Position numbers and translations under genes: made by a program | The notes under the pieces: generated by a model | The model's database searches: none | Seen by the model: the letters and a program-made list of their open reading frames with translations, nothing else | What the model was told of the DNA's origin: nothing | Shown: piece by piece, positions 24,193-32,352 of the stretch | Position numbering within the stretch: position 1 is the first letter of the stretch | Layout: each line of letters opens with the position of its first letter | Origin: CBDBFH01 sp965204775 | GTDB taxonomy: Bacteria; Pseudomonadota; Alphaproteobacteria; JAPOUT01; G958296285 | Length of the DNA stretch: 64,000 bases | Direction of reading: 5' to 3' | Assembly: GCA_965204775.1 (NCBI GenBank) | Contig: CBDBFH010000028.1 | Location: 260,664 to 324,663, forward strand

Positions 24193-25740
24193 TCAGGGGC
24201 GCTGTCCGGCGGGGCTGACATGTTCGGCGCACAGCGGCTGGGCGAGGGCGGCGAATTCGCACAGGAGCGGACGGGTCTGGCGCGGGTCGATGATCTCTTC
24301 GACCAGAAAGGCCTCGGCGGTGCGGAAGGGCGAGCGCACCCGCTCGAAGCGCGCGGCGATTTCGCGGCGCAGGGCTTCGGGATCATCCGATTTTTCGAGG
24401 TCGGATTTGAAGGCGGCCTCGATTCCGCCCTCGACCGGCAGCGAGCCCCAGTCGCCCGACGGCCAAGCATAGCGGTAATGGACGCGGGCGGCGTTCATAT
24501 GGGCGGCCCCGGCGACGCCGAAACATTTGCGCAACAAAATCGAGCACCACGGCACCCGCGCCTGATAGACCGCGGCCAGCGCGCGGGCGCCGTGGCGAAT
24601 GGTCGCCGCCTCCTCCGCCGCCCGGCCAATGACGAAGCCGGGATTGTCGACCAGATGGACCACCGGCAAATGAAAGGCCTCGGCCAGATCGACGAAGCGG
24701 GTCGCCTTGAGCGAGGCCTGGGCCGTCCAGCCCCCGGCATAGTGATAGGGGTCGCCGGCCATCAGCGCCGCCGGCCAGCCGTCGAGCCGGATCAGCCCGG
24801 TGATCAGCGACCGGCCCCAGCGCGCTCCGATCTCGAAAAAACTGCCCCGGTCCACCACGCTCTCGATGATTCGCCGCATGGCATAAGGCTTGCGCCGGTC
24901 GCGGGGGATCGCCTCGATCAGCCAGTCGTCGCACCGGTCCGGGGCGTCATTGACCGGGGCGCGTTGGGCGCGCTGCGCGGTCGAGGCGGGCAGATAGGAC
25001 AAAAACCTTCGCGCCGCGGCGAAGGCCTCCGCCTCGGAGGCGGCGACCAGATCGGCCACGCCGTTGCGGCCATGAATCCCGGCCCCGCCCAGGTCTTCCT
25101 TGCCGCGCTCTTCCCCCAGCCTTTTGACCACCGGCGGCCCGGCGACGAAAATCTGCGACAGGCCCTCGACCATCACCGCCAGATGAGAGGTGACAAAGCG
25201 CGCCGCCCCCAGCCCGGCGACCGGCCCCAGCGCCAGCGCGACCACCGGAACCCGCGACAGATTGGCCACCACCCACTCCCAGCCCGGATTGGCCGGGACA
25301 TAGGTGCGGGCATCCATGTCGAGCGACTTGACCGAACCGCCGCCGCCGGTGCCGTCGATCAGGCGCAGGATCGGCAGGCCATATTCGTGCGCCAGCTGCT
25401 CGGCCATCACCTGCTTTTGCCAGATCGCGGCGTCCGCCGCCCCGCCGCGCACCGTGAAATCATCCCCGCCGACCACCACCGGCCTGCCGTCAATCCGGCC
25501 CCGCCCGATCACGAAATTGGCCGGGGTGAATCCGGCCCGTTCGCCGTCCGCGCCATAAGCGGCGCGCCCGGCGACCGCCCCGATTTCATGAAACGACTCC
25601 GGATCCAAAAGCGCGGCGATTCGCTCGCGCACCGTCAGTTTGCCGCGCGCTTTTTGCCGGGCGACCTTTTCCGCGCCGCCCATCTGCCGCGCCTGCGCCT
25701 CGCGCGCGCGCAGTTCCTCGACTTCCTTTTCCCAGCTCAT
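24193..25740 (-). CDS. acyl-CoA carboxylase, carboxyltransferase (beta) subunit, copy 1
   Basis: The 515-residue protein is a biotin-dependent carboxyltransferase with tandem crotonase-like domains. N-terminal features are GKLTVRERIAALLDPESFHEIG, FVIGRGRIDGRPVVV and LIDGTGGGGSVKSLD; C-terminal ones are MRRIIESVVDRGSFFEIG, ITGLIRLDGWPAALMA and WPSGDWGSLPVEGG. The glycine-rich GTGGGGS and the WPS...EGG segments mark a subfamily distinct from classic PccB/AccD. It would move carboxyl from biotin to an acyl-CoA, but no biotin carboxylase or carrier gene lies in the window. A related gene, copy 2, lies 1.4 kb away beyond the porin gene. Confidence 0.9.
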   Translation of the reverse strand: MSWEKEVEELRAREAQARQMGGAEKVARQKARGKLTVRERIAALLDPESFHEIGAVAGRAAYGADGERAGFTPANFVIGRGRIDGRPVVVGGDDFTVRGGAADAAIWQKQVMAEQLAHEYGLPILRLIDGTGGGGSVKSLDMDARTYVPANPGWEWVVANLSRVPVVALALGPVAGLGAARFVTSHLAVMVEGLSQIFVAGPPVVKRLGEERGKEDLGGAGIHGRNGVADLVAASEAEAFAAARRFLSYLPASTAQRAQRAPVNDAPDRCDDWLIEAIPRDRRKPYAMRRIIESVVDRGSFFEIGARWGRSLITGLIRLDGWPAALMAGDPYHYAGGWTAQASLKATRFVDLAEAFHLPVVHLVDNPGFVIGRAAEEAATIRHGARALAAVYQARVPWCSILLRKCFGVAGAAHMNAARVHYRYAWPSGDWGSLPVEGGIEAAFKSDLEKSDDPEALRREIAARFERVRSPFRTAEAFLVEEIIDPRQTRPLLCEFAALAQPLCAEHVSPAGQRP

Positions 25741-25854
25741 CGCCCCCGCGCGCCCTGCCTGTCATATTGCCGACACATTTTCCCCCTATTGCTCCACCAA
25801 ATCAAACCGGTTCCCATTCGGAGCCGCCGCGAATTTCCGGGGAGGAAAACCTTC

Positions 25855-27147
25855 ATGCCCGCTCACGCCAGTCATCACCGGGCCGCCGCCCTGGCCTGCG
25901 CCGCCCTGCTCGCCGCCGCGGGCGCCACCGCCCCGCGCAGCGCACAGGCCGAAGACTCGGTTGCAATCTCCGGTGGCAAGATCAAATTCGCCAGCGAAGA
26001 CGGCGCATTCAAAATGGCGGTCGGCGGGCGCATCATGGCCGACTACGCCTTCTATGACGACGACGCAAGCGATCTGGGCAACGGCGCCGAACTGCGCCGT
26101 GCCCGGCTCGCCGTCTCCGGAACCATCTATAAGAACTGGAAGTTCAAGGGGCAATACGACTTCGCCTCCGGCGACCAGCTCAGAACGGTCTCGATCGCCT
26201 ATACCGGCTTCAAGCCCGTGACCATCACTGTCGGGCAGTTCCACGCCCCCTTCAGTCTGGAAGAACTGACCAGTTCCAAATACATCACCTTCATGGAGCG
26301 GGCGCTGCCCAATGTCTTCGCCCCCTCGCGGCAGATCGGGGCGATGATCTCGTCTTCCGGCGACAACTGGACCGGCGCGTTCGGCCTGTTCGACGCCGGG
26401 GACGGCGCCTTGGACATAACCACGCGCGGAACCTTCGCCCCCATCGCCGGCGGGGCGCGCCATATTCATCTGGGGGGCGCGGTGTCCTGGCGGCAATTCT
26501 CCGGCGCCGATGCCTTGATCCGGATTCGCCAGCGCCCGGAATCGCATGTGACCAGTGTGCGCCTCGTCGACACCGGATCGATTGCGGGCTTCTCCAGAGG
26601 CGCGGTGGCCGCGAGCGACAACCTGAACACGATGCTGCCCGCCATATCGGCCTCGCTCGACTGGATGCTTTTGTGGGGACTGGAAGCGGCGGCGGGCTTT
26701 GGCCCCTTCTCGGTGCAGGGGGAATTCATCCAGGCCTCGCTGAGCCGGGACTCCTACACCGACGATAGGGGAACCGCCGCCCCCGGCGACGATGTCTCCG
26801 GCGGCGGAGATTTCGACGCGACCGGCTTCTACATTCAGGCAAGTGTCTTCCTCACCCCCGGCGACCGGCGCAATTACGCGGCAAACACGGGCGCGTTCGG
26901 ACAGGTTAAGCCCAAAAACGCAGACTATGGCGCGCTGGAAGCCGCGATTCGCTACAGCTATCTCGACGTGTCCGATGGGAATGTTGACGGCGGCGAGCAG
27001 AGCAATCTGACCATCGGCCTCAACTGGCATCCCAATCCGACCATGCGCTTCATGGCCAATTATGTTCAGGTGCTTGAGGTTGACGGCGGCCCCAATGACA
27101 GCGACGAGCCCGCCGCCTTCCAGCTGCGCGCCCAGATCGAATTCTAG
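25855..27147 (+). CDS. phosphate/polyphosphate-selective porin family protein (OprO/OprP-like)
   Basis: The 430-residue outer membrane beta-barrel has a signal peptide (basic start, ALACAALLAAAGA, cleavage near AQAED). The barrel opens with GGKIKFASEDGAFKMAVGGRIMADY, then RRARLAVSGTIYKNWKFKGQYDFA and VGQFHAPFSLEELTSSKYITFMERAL, the OprO/OprP hallmark, and ends with FQLRAQIEF, a terminal phenylalanine typical of barrel proteins. The ATG follows GGGGAGGA. A much longer in-frame extension upstream runs antisense through two genes and is rejected. The gene sits alone on the plus strand between two carboxyltransferase genes. Anion selectivity is inferred from the family only. Confidence 0.92.
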   Translation: MPAHASHHRAAALACAALLAAAGATAPRSAQAEDSVAISGGKIKFASEDGAFKMAVGGRIMADYAFYDDDASDLGNGAELRRARLAVSGTIYKNWKFKGQYDFASGDQLRTVSIAYTGFKPVTITVGQFHAPFSLEELTSSKYITFMERALPNVFAPSRQIGAMISSSGDNWTGAFGLFDAGDGALDITTRGTFAPIAGGARHIHLGGAVSWRQFSGADALIRIRQRPESHVTSVRLVDTGSIAGFSRGAVAASDNLNTMLPAISASLDWMLLWGLEAAAGFGPFSVQGEFIQASLSRDSYTDDRGTAAPGDDVSGGGDFDATGFYIQASVFLTPGDRRNYAANTGAFGQVKPKNADYGALEAAIRYSYLDVSDGNVDGGEQSNLTIGLNWHPNPTMRFMANYVQVLEVDGGPNDSDEPAAFQLRAQIEF

Positions 27148-27182
27148 ATGCGAGACCCCCAGGCCCTCGCGCCCGCGCGGGC

Positions 27183-28763
27183 TCAGGGCCTGACGCCGTG
27201 GGCGAAGGGCCGGGCGGGTTCGCTGCGATAGGCGGCCAGCGCCTGCGCCAGCCAGCGGCACAGACGGGGGCGGGTTTGTCTGGGATCGATCAGTTCGTGG
27301 ACCGAAAACCCTTCGGCGCGGGGGAAGGGCGATTGGGCGGCGGCGAATTGCTCTTCCAGCCGGCGGCGCATGGCCTCCGGGTCCTGCGCCGCCTCGATCT
27401 GGCGGCGGAAGGCGACGGCGACGCCGCCTTCAATCGGCACCGCCCCGGACTCCGCCGAGGGCCAGGAGAGGACAAACGCGCCGGGCGCAAAATGAACCGC
27501 CCCGGCCACCCCGAAAACCTTGCGCACGATCACCGAGGCCCAAGGGGTGCGGCATTGCATGACCGCGCTCATCGCCGCCATGCCTTCGCGGATCGCGCCC
27601 TGCGCCTCGGCCTGCGGCCCGATCATGAAGCCCGGCTCGTCGACCAAACTCAAAACCGGCAGATGAAAGGCGCTGCATGTGTCGATGAAGCGGCGCAATT
27701 TGCGGGCGGCGGGCGCGGTCATCGCTCCGGCATTGTGGCGGCAGTCATTGGCGATCACCCCGACCGCTTCGCCGTCCAGCCGGGCCAGGCCGGTGATCAG
27801 GCCGGGGCCGAAGGCGCGGGTCATCTCGAAGAAACTTTCCCGGTCGAAAATCGCAGCGATGATGCGCCGCATGTCATAGGCCCGCCGCCGGGCGCGGGGC
27901 ACCGCCCGAATCAGCCATTCCTCGCAGCGGTCCGGGTCGTCGCCGCTTGCGCGCCGCGGCGGATGCTCCCAGGCATTGCCGGGAAGATAAGATAGAAACG
28001 TTCTGATCTGCGCCAGCGCTTCGTTTTCGTCCGCGGCCCCGTTGTCGGCGACGCCGCTTTTGAGATGAATCTCCGGGCCGCCCAGCTCCTCCTTGGTCTG
28101 GCGGATATGCAGCGCCCGCTCGACGATTCGCGGCCCGGCGATCAAAACCTGCGCCCCGCGCGCCATCACCACAAAATGCGAGGAGACCAGACGCGCCGCC
28201 GGCAGACCGGCCACCGCCCCCAGCGCCGCCGAGGCCACCGGAATCTCGCTTAAGCTGCGCGCCACCGGCGCAAAGCGCGCCGGGGCAAAGACCGCCTCGC
28301 CCAGGGGCCGGGCGCGATTCCGGCTACCGCCGCTCCCGGCGACCGAGCCGCCGCCGCCCTCATGCAGGCGGATCAGCGGCAGGCGGTATTGCAAGGCCAG
28401 CGTCTCGGCATAGACGCTCTTGCGCAGACCCGCCGGGTTGGGCGAGCCGCCCTTGAGGGTGAAATCCTCGCCCCCGGCGACCACCCGGCGGCCCCCGATC
28501 CGGCCAAAGCCCAAAACGAAATTGGCCGGCTGAAAGCCGGTCAGCCGCCCGGCCTCGTCATAAACCGGGACGCCCGCGCCTTCGCCCAGTTCTTCAAAAG
28601 ACTCCGGGTCCAGCAATGTATCGAGGCGCTCGCGGACCGAAAGCCGCCCCTTCTCATGCTGGCGGGCCAGCGCCTGCGCCCCGCCCATCTCTTTGGCCCA
28701 GGCCCGGCGGCGGGCAATCTCCGCCGCCTCCGCGCCCCAATCATCTTCCGGTTCGCCGCCCAT
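27183..28763 (-). CDS. acyl-CoA carboxylase, carboxyltransferase (beta) subunit, copy 2
   Basis: This 526-residue carboxyltransferase shares the subfamily traits of copy 1: GRLSVRERLDTLLDPESFEELG, FVLGFGRIGGRRVVAGGEDFTLKGG, LHEGGGGSVAGSGGS and WPSAESGAVPIEGG. Sequence differs enough from copy 1 that the duplication is old and substrates may differ. It starts next to the hisN-like stop on the same strand, so it belongs to the run FMN synthase-hisN-carboxyltransferase. No alpha subunit with biotin is nearby. It could act with a carrier encoded elsewhere in branched-chain acyl-CoA or propionyl-CoA metabolism. Confidence 0.9.
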   Translation of the reverse strand: MGGEPEDDWGAEAAEIARRRAWAKEMGGAQALARQHEKGRLSVRERLDTLLDPESFEELGEGAGVPVYDEAGRLTGFQPANFVLGFGRIGGRRVVAGGEDFTLKGGSPNPAGLRKSVYAETLALQYRLPLIRLHEGGGGSVAGSGGSRNRARPLGEAVFAPARFAPVARSLSEIPVASAALGAVAGLPAARLVSSHFVVMARGAQVLIAGPRIVERALHIRQTKEELGGPEIHLKSGVADNGAADENEALAQIRTFLSYLPGNAWEHPPRRASGDDPDRCEEWLIRAVPRARRRAYDMRRIIAAIFDRESFFEMTRAFGPGLITGLARLDGEAVGVIANDCRHNAGAMTAPAARKLRRFIDTCSAFHLPVLSLVDEPGFMIGPQAEAQGAIREGMAAMSAVMQCRTPWASVIVRKVFGVAGAVHFAPGAFVLSWPSAESGAVPIEGGVAVAFRRQIEAAQDPEAMRRRLEEQFAAAQSPFPRAEGFSVHELIDPRQTRPRLCRWLAQALAAYRSEPARPFAHGVRP

Positions 28764-29564
28764 TCACGCCTTCTCCAGAATTTCCAGAGCCTGCTCATGC
28801 AGCGCCGGATCGCCCGCCGCCGCCACCTGCCCGCCATTTTGCGGATCGCCGCCCCGCCAGTCGGTTATCACGCCGCCCGCCGCGCGCACCACCGGGATCA
28901 GCGCCTGCACATCAAAGCGCGTCAAACTGCTCTCGACCACCAGATCCATCTGGCCCAGCGCAATCAGTCCATAAAAATAGGCGTTGCCGCCATAAAGGGT
29001 CAGACGGGCGCGGGCGCTGATCTCGCGAAACGCCTCTGTCTCGCCCGCGCTGCGAAACAGGTCCGGGGTCGTCGCCCCCAAAAAGGCCTCCTCCAGCCTC
29101 GCGCATTTACGCGCCGCCAGGGCGCGCCGCTGCCGGGCGCGCCGCCACCAGCCCTGCCCGTCCTGCGCGGCGAAGCGCTCGCCGGTCGCCGGATGGTCGA
29201 TCAGCCCGGCGCGCGGCTCCCCTTGCGCATTGAGGCCGATCAGGGTCGACCAGAACAGCGAGCCGGCAATGTAATTGCGCGTCCCGTCAATCGGGTCGAG
29301 AACCCAGCCCGGCGCGCCGGGTTGGGCCGGGCGGGGCGGCATCTCCTCGCCCTCGATTCCGTGGGCGGGATAGCGCTCCTCAATCAGTCGGCGCATGGCC
29401 CGCTCGGCCTGAATATCGGCGGGGGCGAGAGGATCGAAGCCGCCTTCGGCCTCCTGCTTGTTCCGGATCCGGCCCCCGGCGCGGAAATGGCGCAAGGTGA
29501 CCCGGGCGGCGGCATCGGCCAGTTCGCCGGCAAAATCGAGATAGCCGGACAACCCGCCGGTCAC
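28764..29564 (-). CDS. inositol monophosphatase family phosphatase, HisN-like
   Basis: A 266-residue Mg-dependent phosphatase. Metal-binding motifs are HGIEGEE (about 67-73), WVLDPIDGTRNYI (about 87-99) and the late FDVQALIPVVRAAGG, whose ALIP form is typical of the histidinol-phosphatase HisN branch rather than SuhB. DPLAPADIQAE near residue 44 is also family-specific. Likely reaction: histidinol phosphate to histidinol, although inositol-1-phosphate or other sugar phosphates remain possible. It starts with GTG overlapping the stop of the FMN synthase gene (GTGA) and abuts carboxyltransferase copy 2. Confidence 0.85.
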   Translation of the reverse strand: MTGGLSGYLDFAGELADAAARVTLRHFRAGGRIRNKQEAEGGFDPLAPADIQAERAMRRLIEERYPAHGIEGEEMPPRPAQPGAPGWVLDPIDGTRNYIAGSLFWSTLIGLNAQGEPRAGLIDHPATGERFAAQDGQGWWRRARQRRALAARKCARLEEAFLGATTPDLFRSAGETEAFREISARARLTLYGGNAYFYGLIALGQMDLVVESSLTRFDVQALIPVVRAAGGVITDWRGGDPQNGGQVAAAGDPALHEQALEILEKA

Positions 29565-31075
29565 CCCGCCGCCGCGCGCGCGCCGCCCGGGCCATAGAGA
29601 TCAGCCAGCGAGCGCGACAGGCCGTCGGCACAGACAACCCGCGCATGATGCCGGGCCAGAAGACGCGGCTCGCGCACCCCGCACGCATGGGCAATGATCC
29701 CGACCTCGCGGCCCACCATATGCGCATAATTGGCAACCCGCTGCGCCTTGTCGGTCGGGTCCAGGCCGCGCTGAAGTTTCGCGTTGTGCGTCGTGATCCC
29801 GGTCGGACAGGTGTTGCGGTTGCACTGCAGCGCCTGAATGCAGCCCAGCGCAAACATGAACCCGCGCGCCGAGACAACGCAGTCCGCGCCGGCGCATAAA
29901 GCCCAGGCCACATCCCCCGGCGTGATCAGTTTGCCGCTGGCGATCAGATGAATCCGTTTGCGCAAGCCCGCCTTCTCCAGAATATCGGCCAGCTGGGGCA
30001 GACTCTCGCGCAGCGGCAGACCCATGTAGTCGATCAGGGGCATCGGCGCCGCGCCCGTGCCGCCGTCGGCGCTGTCCAGGGTGATGAAGTCGGGAGCAGA
30101 CTCCGCGCCGCGCGCCTTGATCTCTTCGACCAGTCCGTCCAGCCAGCCATAGGCGCCCAGAACCATCTTGAAGCCGGTCGGCTTGCCGGTCGCGCTGCGC
30201 ACGTGCTCGACCATGTCCAGAATCTGACCCGGACTGTCGATCTCCGGGTGGCGGTTGGGGCTGATCGAGTCACGGCCAGGCTCGATCCCCCGAATCCGCG
30301 CAATCTCCTGGGTCACTTTGCCTCCGGGCAAAATCCCTCCCTTGCCCGGCTTGGCCCCCTGGCTCAATTTGATCTCGATCATCCGCACCTGCTCCCGGCC
30401 GGCGACCTCCCGCAGACGCGACTCGCATAAGTTCCCCGTCTTGTCGCGCACGCCGTACTTTGCCGTGCCGATCTGAAAGACAATGTCGCCGCCGCCTTCC
30501 AGATGCCACTCGGACAGGCCGCCCTCGCCGGTGTTCATCCAGATCCCGGCGGCCTGCGCCCCGTGCGACAGGGCCCGAACCGCCGGCTTCGAAATCGCCC
30601 CGTAACTCATGCCCGAAACATTGAAAAAAGACGTCGTCCGGTAGGGAGTCCGGCACCCCGGCCCAAAGACCAGGCCGCTGACCTCCGCGGCCTCATCGTC
30701 CAGAGTCGGAAAGGGGCAGTTGACAAAAAAGACCGACCCCACCGGACGCAGATCGCGGGTCGAGCCAAAAGCCGTCGTCGTATCGACCCCCTTCGCCGCC
30801 CGATAGACCCAGCTGCGCTGCGCCCGGTTGAAGGGCAGCTCCTCCCGGTCCATGGCAAAGAAATATTGCCGGAAATACTCGCCCAGGTTTTCAAACAGAT
30901 AGCGGAAGCGTCCGATCACCGGAAAATTGCGCCGCACCGCATGTTTCGTCTGCGTGCGGTCAATTACGTAAATCACCGCGATCGCCGCAAGCGCGACGCC
31001 AACCGCAAAAATCAGCAGAAGAGAGAAAAACTCAAGAACCTGAAACAGCCAGCTGTCGGTAAAGTCATCGATCAT
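29561..31075 (-). CDS. membrane-anchored FMN-dependent glutamate synthase-like protein
   Basis: The 504-residue protein has one N-terminal membrane helix (about 11-34) followed by the FMN-binding synthase domain shared with GltB: MSYGAISKPAVRALSHGA, TGEGGLS, KLSQGAKPGKGGILPGGKV, DSADGGTGAAP and the 3Fe-4S cysteines in GCIQALQCNRNTCPTGI. It lacks the glutaminase domain. Family members are annotated as glutamate synthase or as unknown FMN-binding oxidoreductases; the electron donor and substrate are unproven. A full gltBD is present 10 kb away, so this one probably has another role. Its leader holds three 19-bp repeats. The stop overlaps the hisN-like gene. Confidence 0.88.
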   Translation of the reverse strand: MIDDFTDSWLFQVLEFFSLLLIFAVGVALAAIAVIYVIDRTQTKHAVRRNFPVIGRFRYLFENLGEYFRQYFFAMDREELPFNRAQRSWVYRAAKGVDTTTAFGSTRDLRPVGSVFFVNCPFPTLDDEAAEVSGLVFGPGCRTPYRTTSFFNVSGMSYGAISKPAVRALSHGAQAAGIWMNTGEGGLSEWHLEGGGDIVFQIGTAKYGVRDKTGNLCESRLREVAGREQVRMIEIKLSQGAKPGKGGILPGGKVTQEIARIRGIEPGRDSISPNRHPEIDSPGQILDMVEHVRSATGKPTGFKMVLGAYGWLDGLVEEIKARGAESAPDFITLDSADGGTGAAPMPLIDYMGLPLRESLPQLADILEKAGLRKRIHLIASGKLITPGDVAWALCAGADCVVSARGFMFALGCIQALQCNRNTCPTGITTHNAKLQRGLDPTDKAQRVANYAHMVGREVGIIAHACGVREPRLLARHHARVVCADGLSRSLADLYGPGGARAAAG

Positions 31076-31077
31076 TC

Positions 31078-31134
31078 TTGCTTGCCCCCCTTTGCATTGC
31101 TTGCCCCCCCTTCCATTGGTTTCCCCCCTTTCCA
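31078..31134 (-). repeat. three imperfect 19-bp tandem repeats with G-tracts in a gene leader
   Basis: Units at 31078-31096, 31097-31115 and 31116-31134 share TTGsTTkCCCCCC-TTyCA on the plus strand. On the coding (minus) strand each gives a run of six to seven G preceded by A, like a ribosome binding site, and the last lies just upstream of the ATG at 31075. The array lies between this gene and the amidohydrolase. Confidence 0.8.
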
Positions 31135-31169
31135 GAAGCGCCCGGCCCTTCTCGCGCCCCCACTATAGA

Positions 31170-32072
31170 TTATAAAGGGGCCTTGCTCGCGGAAGAAAAA
31201 ATGTCCGCCGCCCGCCGCCCGAAGCGGCGCATGAAGGCGCGCATTTTTTGCCGCAGGCCCCGCAACCCCGCATGGCGCCGCAGCCGCGCCTCGTTCATAT
31301 AAAGGCGGCGCGCCAGCTCGATCTGCAGGGCGTGCACCCCGGTCTGCGGACGGCCATAATGCGCCGTGATGAATCCTCCCGCATAGGGCCGGTTCAGCGC
31401 CACCCGAAATCCCAGGCCGGCCAGAATTTCCTCCGCCGCCGCGCTCAAGGCCGCCGCCGCCGATGATCCAAAGCAGTTGCCCAGCACAATGTCGCTCTCT
31501 TCGTCCCCGCCCGGCCCGTGCCGCGAGGGCATCGAATGGCAGTCGAGCAGCACAACCGCGCCAAAGGCCGCCTTCGCCTCCATCACCAAAGCCCGCAGCT
31601 GCGCGTGATAGGGCATATACAATTCCCGAATGCGCGCCTCGGCCTCGGCAAACACAAGCCGGTCGCGGTAAATCTCCCGCCGTCCCCCGGCAACCCGCGC
31701 AATCGTCCCCAGACCCTCCGCCGCCCGCGGCGAGCGCGTGTTGACGTGCGGCGGCAGGGCATCGGCAAACATCGCCGGGTCCAGCTCGTAAGGCTCGCGG
31801 TTGACGTCGACATAGGCCCGGGGGAAGCGCGCCGCCAGCAGTGGCGCGCCCTCGCCGGGGGCATCGGCGAAAATCTCGTCGACAAAGCAGTCCTCCGAGC
31901 GCCGCAGACCCGCGCCGTCCAGGCGCGCGGCGCGCAAGAACGCCGCCGGATAATCGCGCCCGCTGTGCGGCGAGTTGACCACAAGCGGCACCCGCGCCGC
32001 CGGCGGGCGGCGCAGATCATAGGCCGCCGAATGGGCCGCCGAAACCGCCCCGCCCGCCTTGCTCGCCGCCAT
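31170..32072 (-). CDS. N-formylglutamate amidohydrolase family protein
   Basis: The 300-residue zinc-dependent hydrolase of the HutG/FGase family has VPLVVNSPHSGRDYP near the start, SEDCFVDEIF, RAYVDVNREPYELDP, VVLLDCHSMPS and NRPYAGGFITAHYG followed by HALQIELARRLYM. The PHSG, DCHSMP and AGGFI-HYG blocks hold the metal and substrate residues. It would release formate and glutamate from N-formylglutamate in histidine degradation, though other hut genes are absent here, so a broader amidase role is possible. The ATG at 32072 has GAGGGCAGG before it and is preferred to a TTG at 32108 that runs toward the tRNA. Confidence 0.9.
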   Translation of the reverse strand: MAASKAGGAVSAAHSAAYDLRRPPAARVPLVVNSPHSGRDYPAAFLRAARLDGAGLRRSEDCFVDEIFADAPGEGAPLLAARFPRAYVDVNREPYELDPAMFADALPPHVNTRSPRAAEGLGTIARVAGGRREIYRDRLVFAEAEARIRELYMPYHAQLRALVMEAKAAFGAVVLLDCHSMPSRHGPGGDEESDIVLGNCFGSSAAAALSAAAEEILAGLGFRVALNRPYAGGFITAHYGRPQTGVHALQIELARRLYMNEARLRRHAGLRGLRQKMRAFMRRFGRRAADIFSSASKAPL

Positions 32073-32121
32073 CTGCCTGCCCTCTTCGATCACAAGAAAC
32101 TGGCACAAAAAACCGGAAAAA

Positions 32122-32196
32122 TGGTGGGCGCGGCTGGGATTGAACCAGCGACCCCTACGATGTCAACGTAGTGCTCTGCCACTGAGCTACGCGCCC
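32122..32196 (-). tRNA. tRNA-Val (GAC anticodon)
   Basis: Acceptor arms GGGCGCG and CGCGCCC pair fully; anticodon stem CTACG/CGTAG encloses TTGACAT (anticodon GAC); T arm GCTGG-TTCAATC-CCAGC. Discriminator A is followed by encoded CCA. It lies upstream of the divergent MFS gene. Confidence 0.95.
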
Positions 32197-32279
32197 GGCC
32201 CCTCGCCACAGACAGGACCTATCAAGCCCGCCCGCCCGCCGCAAGGGTTTGCGCCGCGCGCCGATCCTGCTTGTTCCCC

Positions 32280-32320
32280 GATTTGCCTCTGATTTGCCCC
32301 AGATTTGCCCACGATTTGCC
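32280..32320 (+). repeat. four GATTTGCC repeats at exact 11-bp spacing upstream of the MFS gene
   Basis: GATTTGCC starts at 32280, 32291, 32302 and 32313. The 11-bp period places each copy on nearly the same face of the helix. The array ends 32 bp before the preferred MFS start, a position suited to an operator or activator site. Confidence 0.75.
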
Positions 32321-32352
32321 TTGTCCGGAAAATCGGCGCATCTATTCAGCCC

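Noticed and set aside
23611..25854. A long in-frame N-terminal extension of the porin
   Set aside because: It runs antisense through hsp20 and a carboxyltransferase; the porin has its own ribosome binding site, ATG and signal peptide at 25855.
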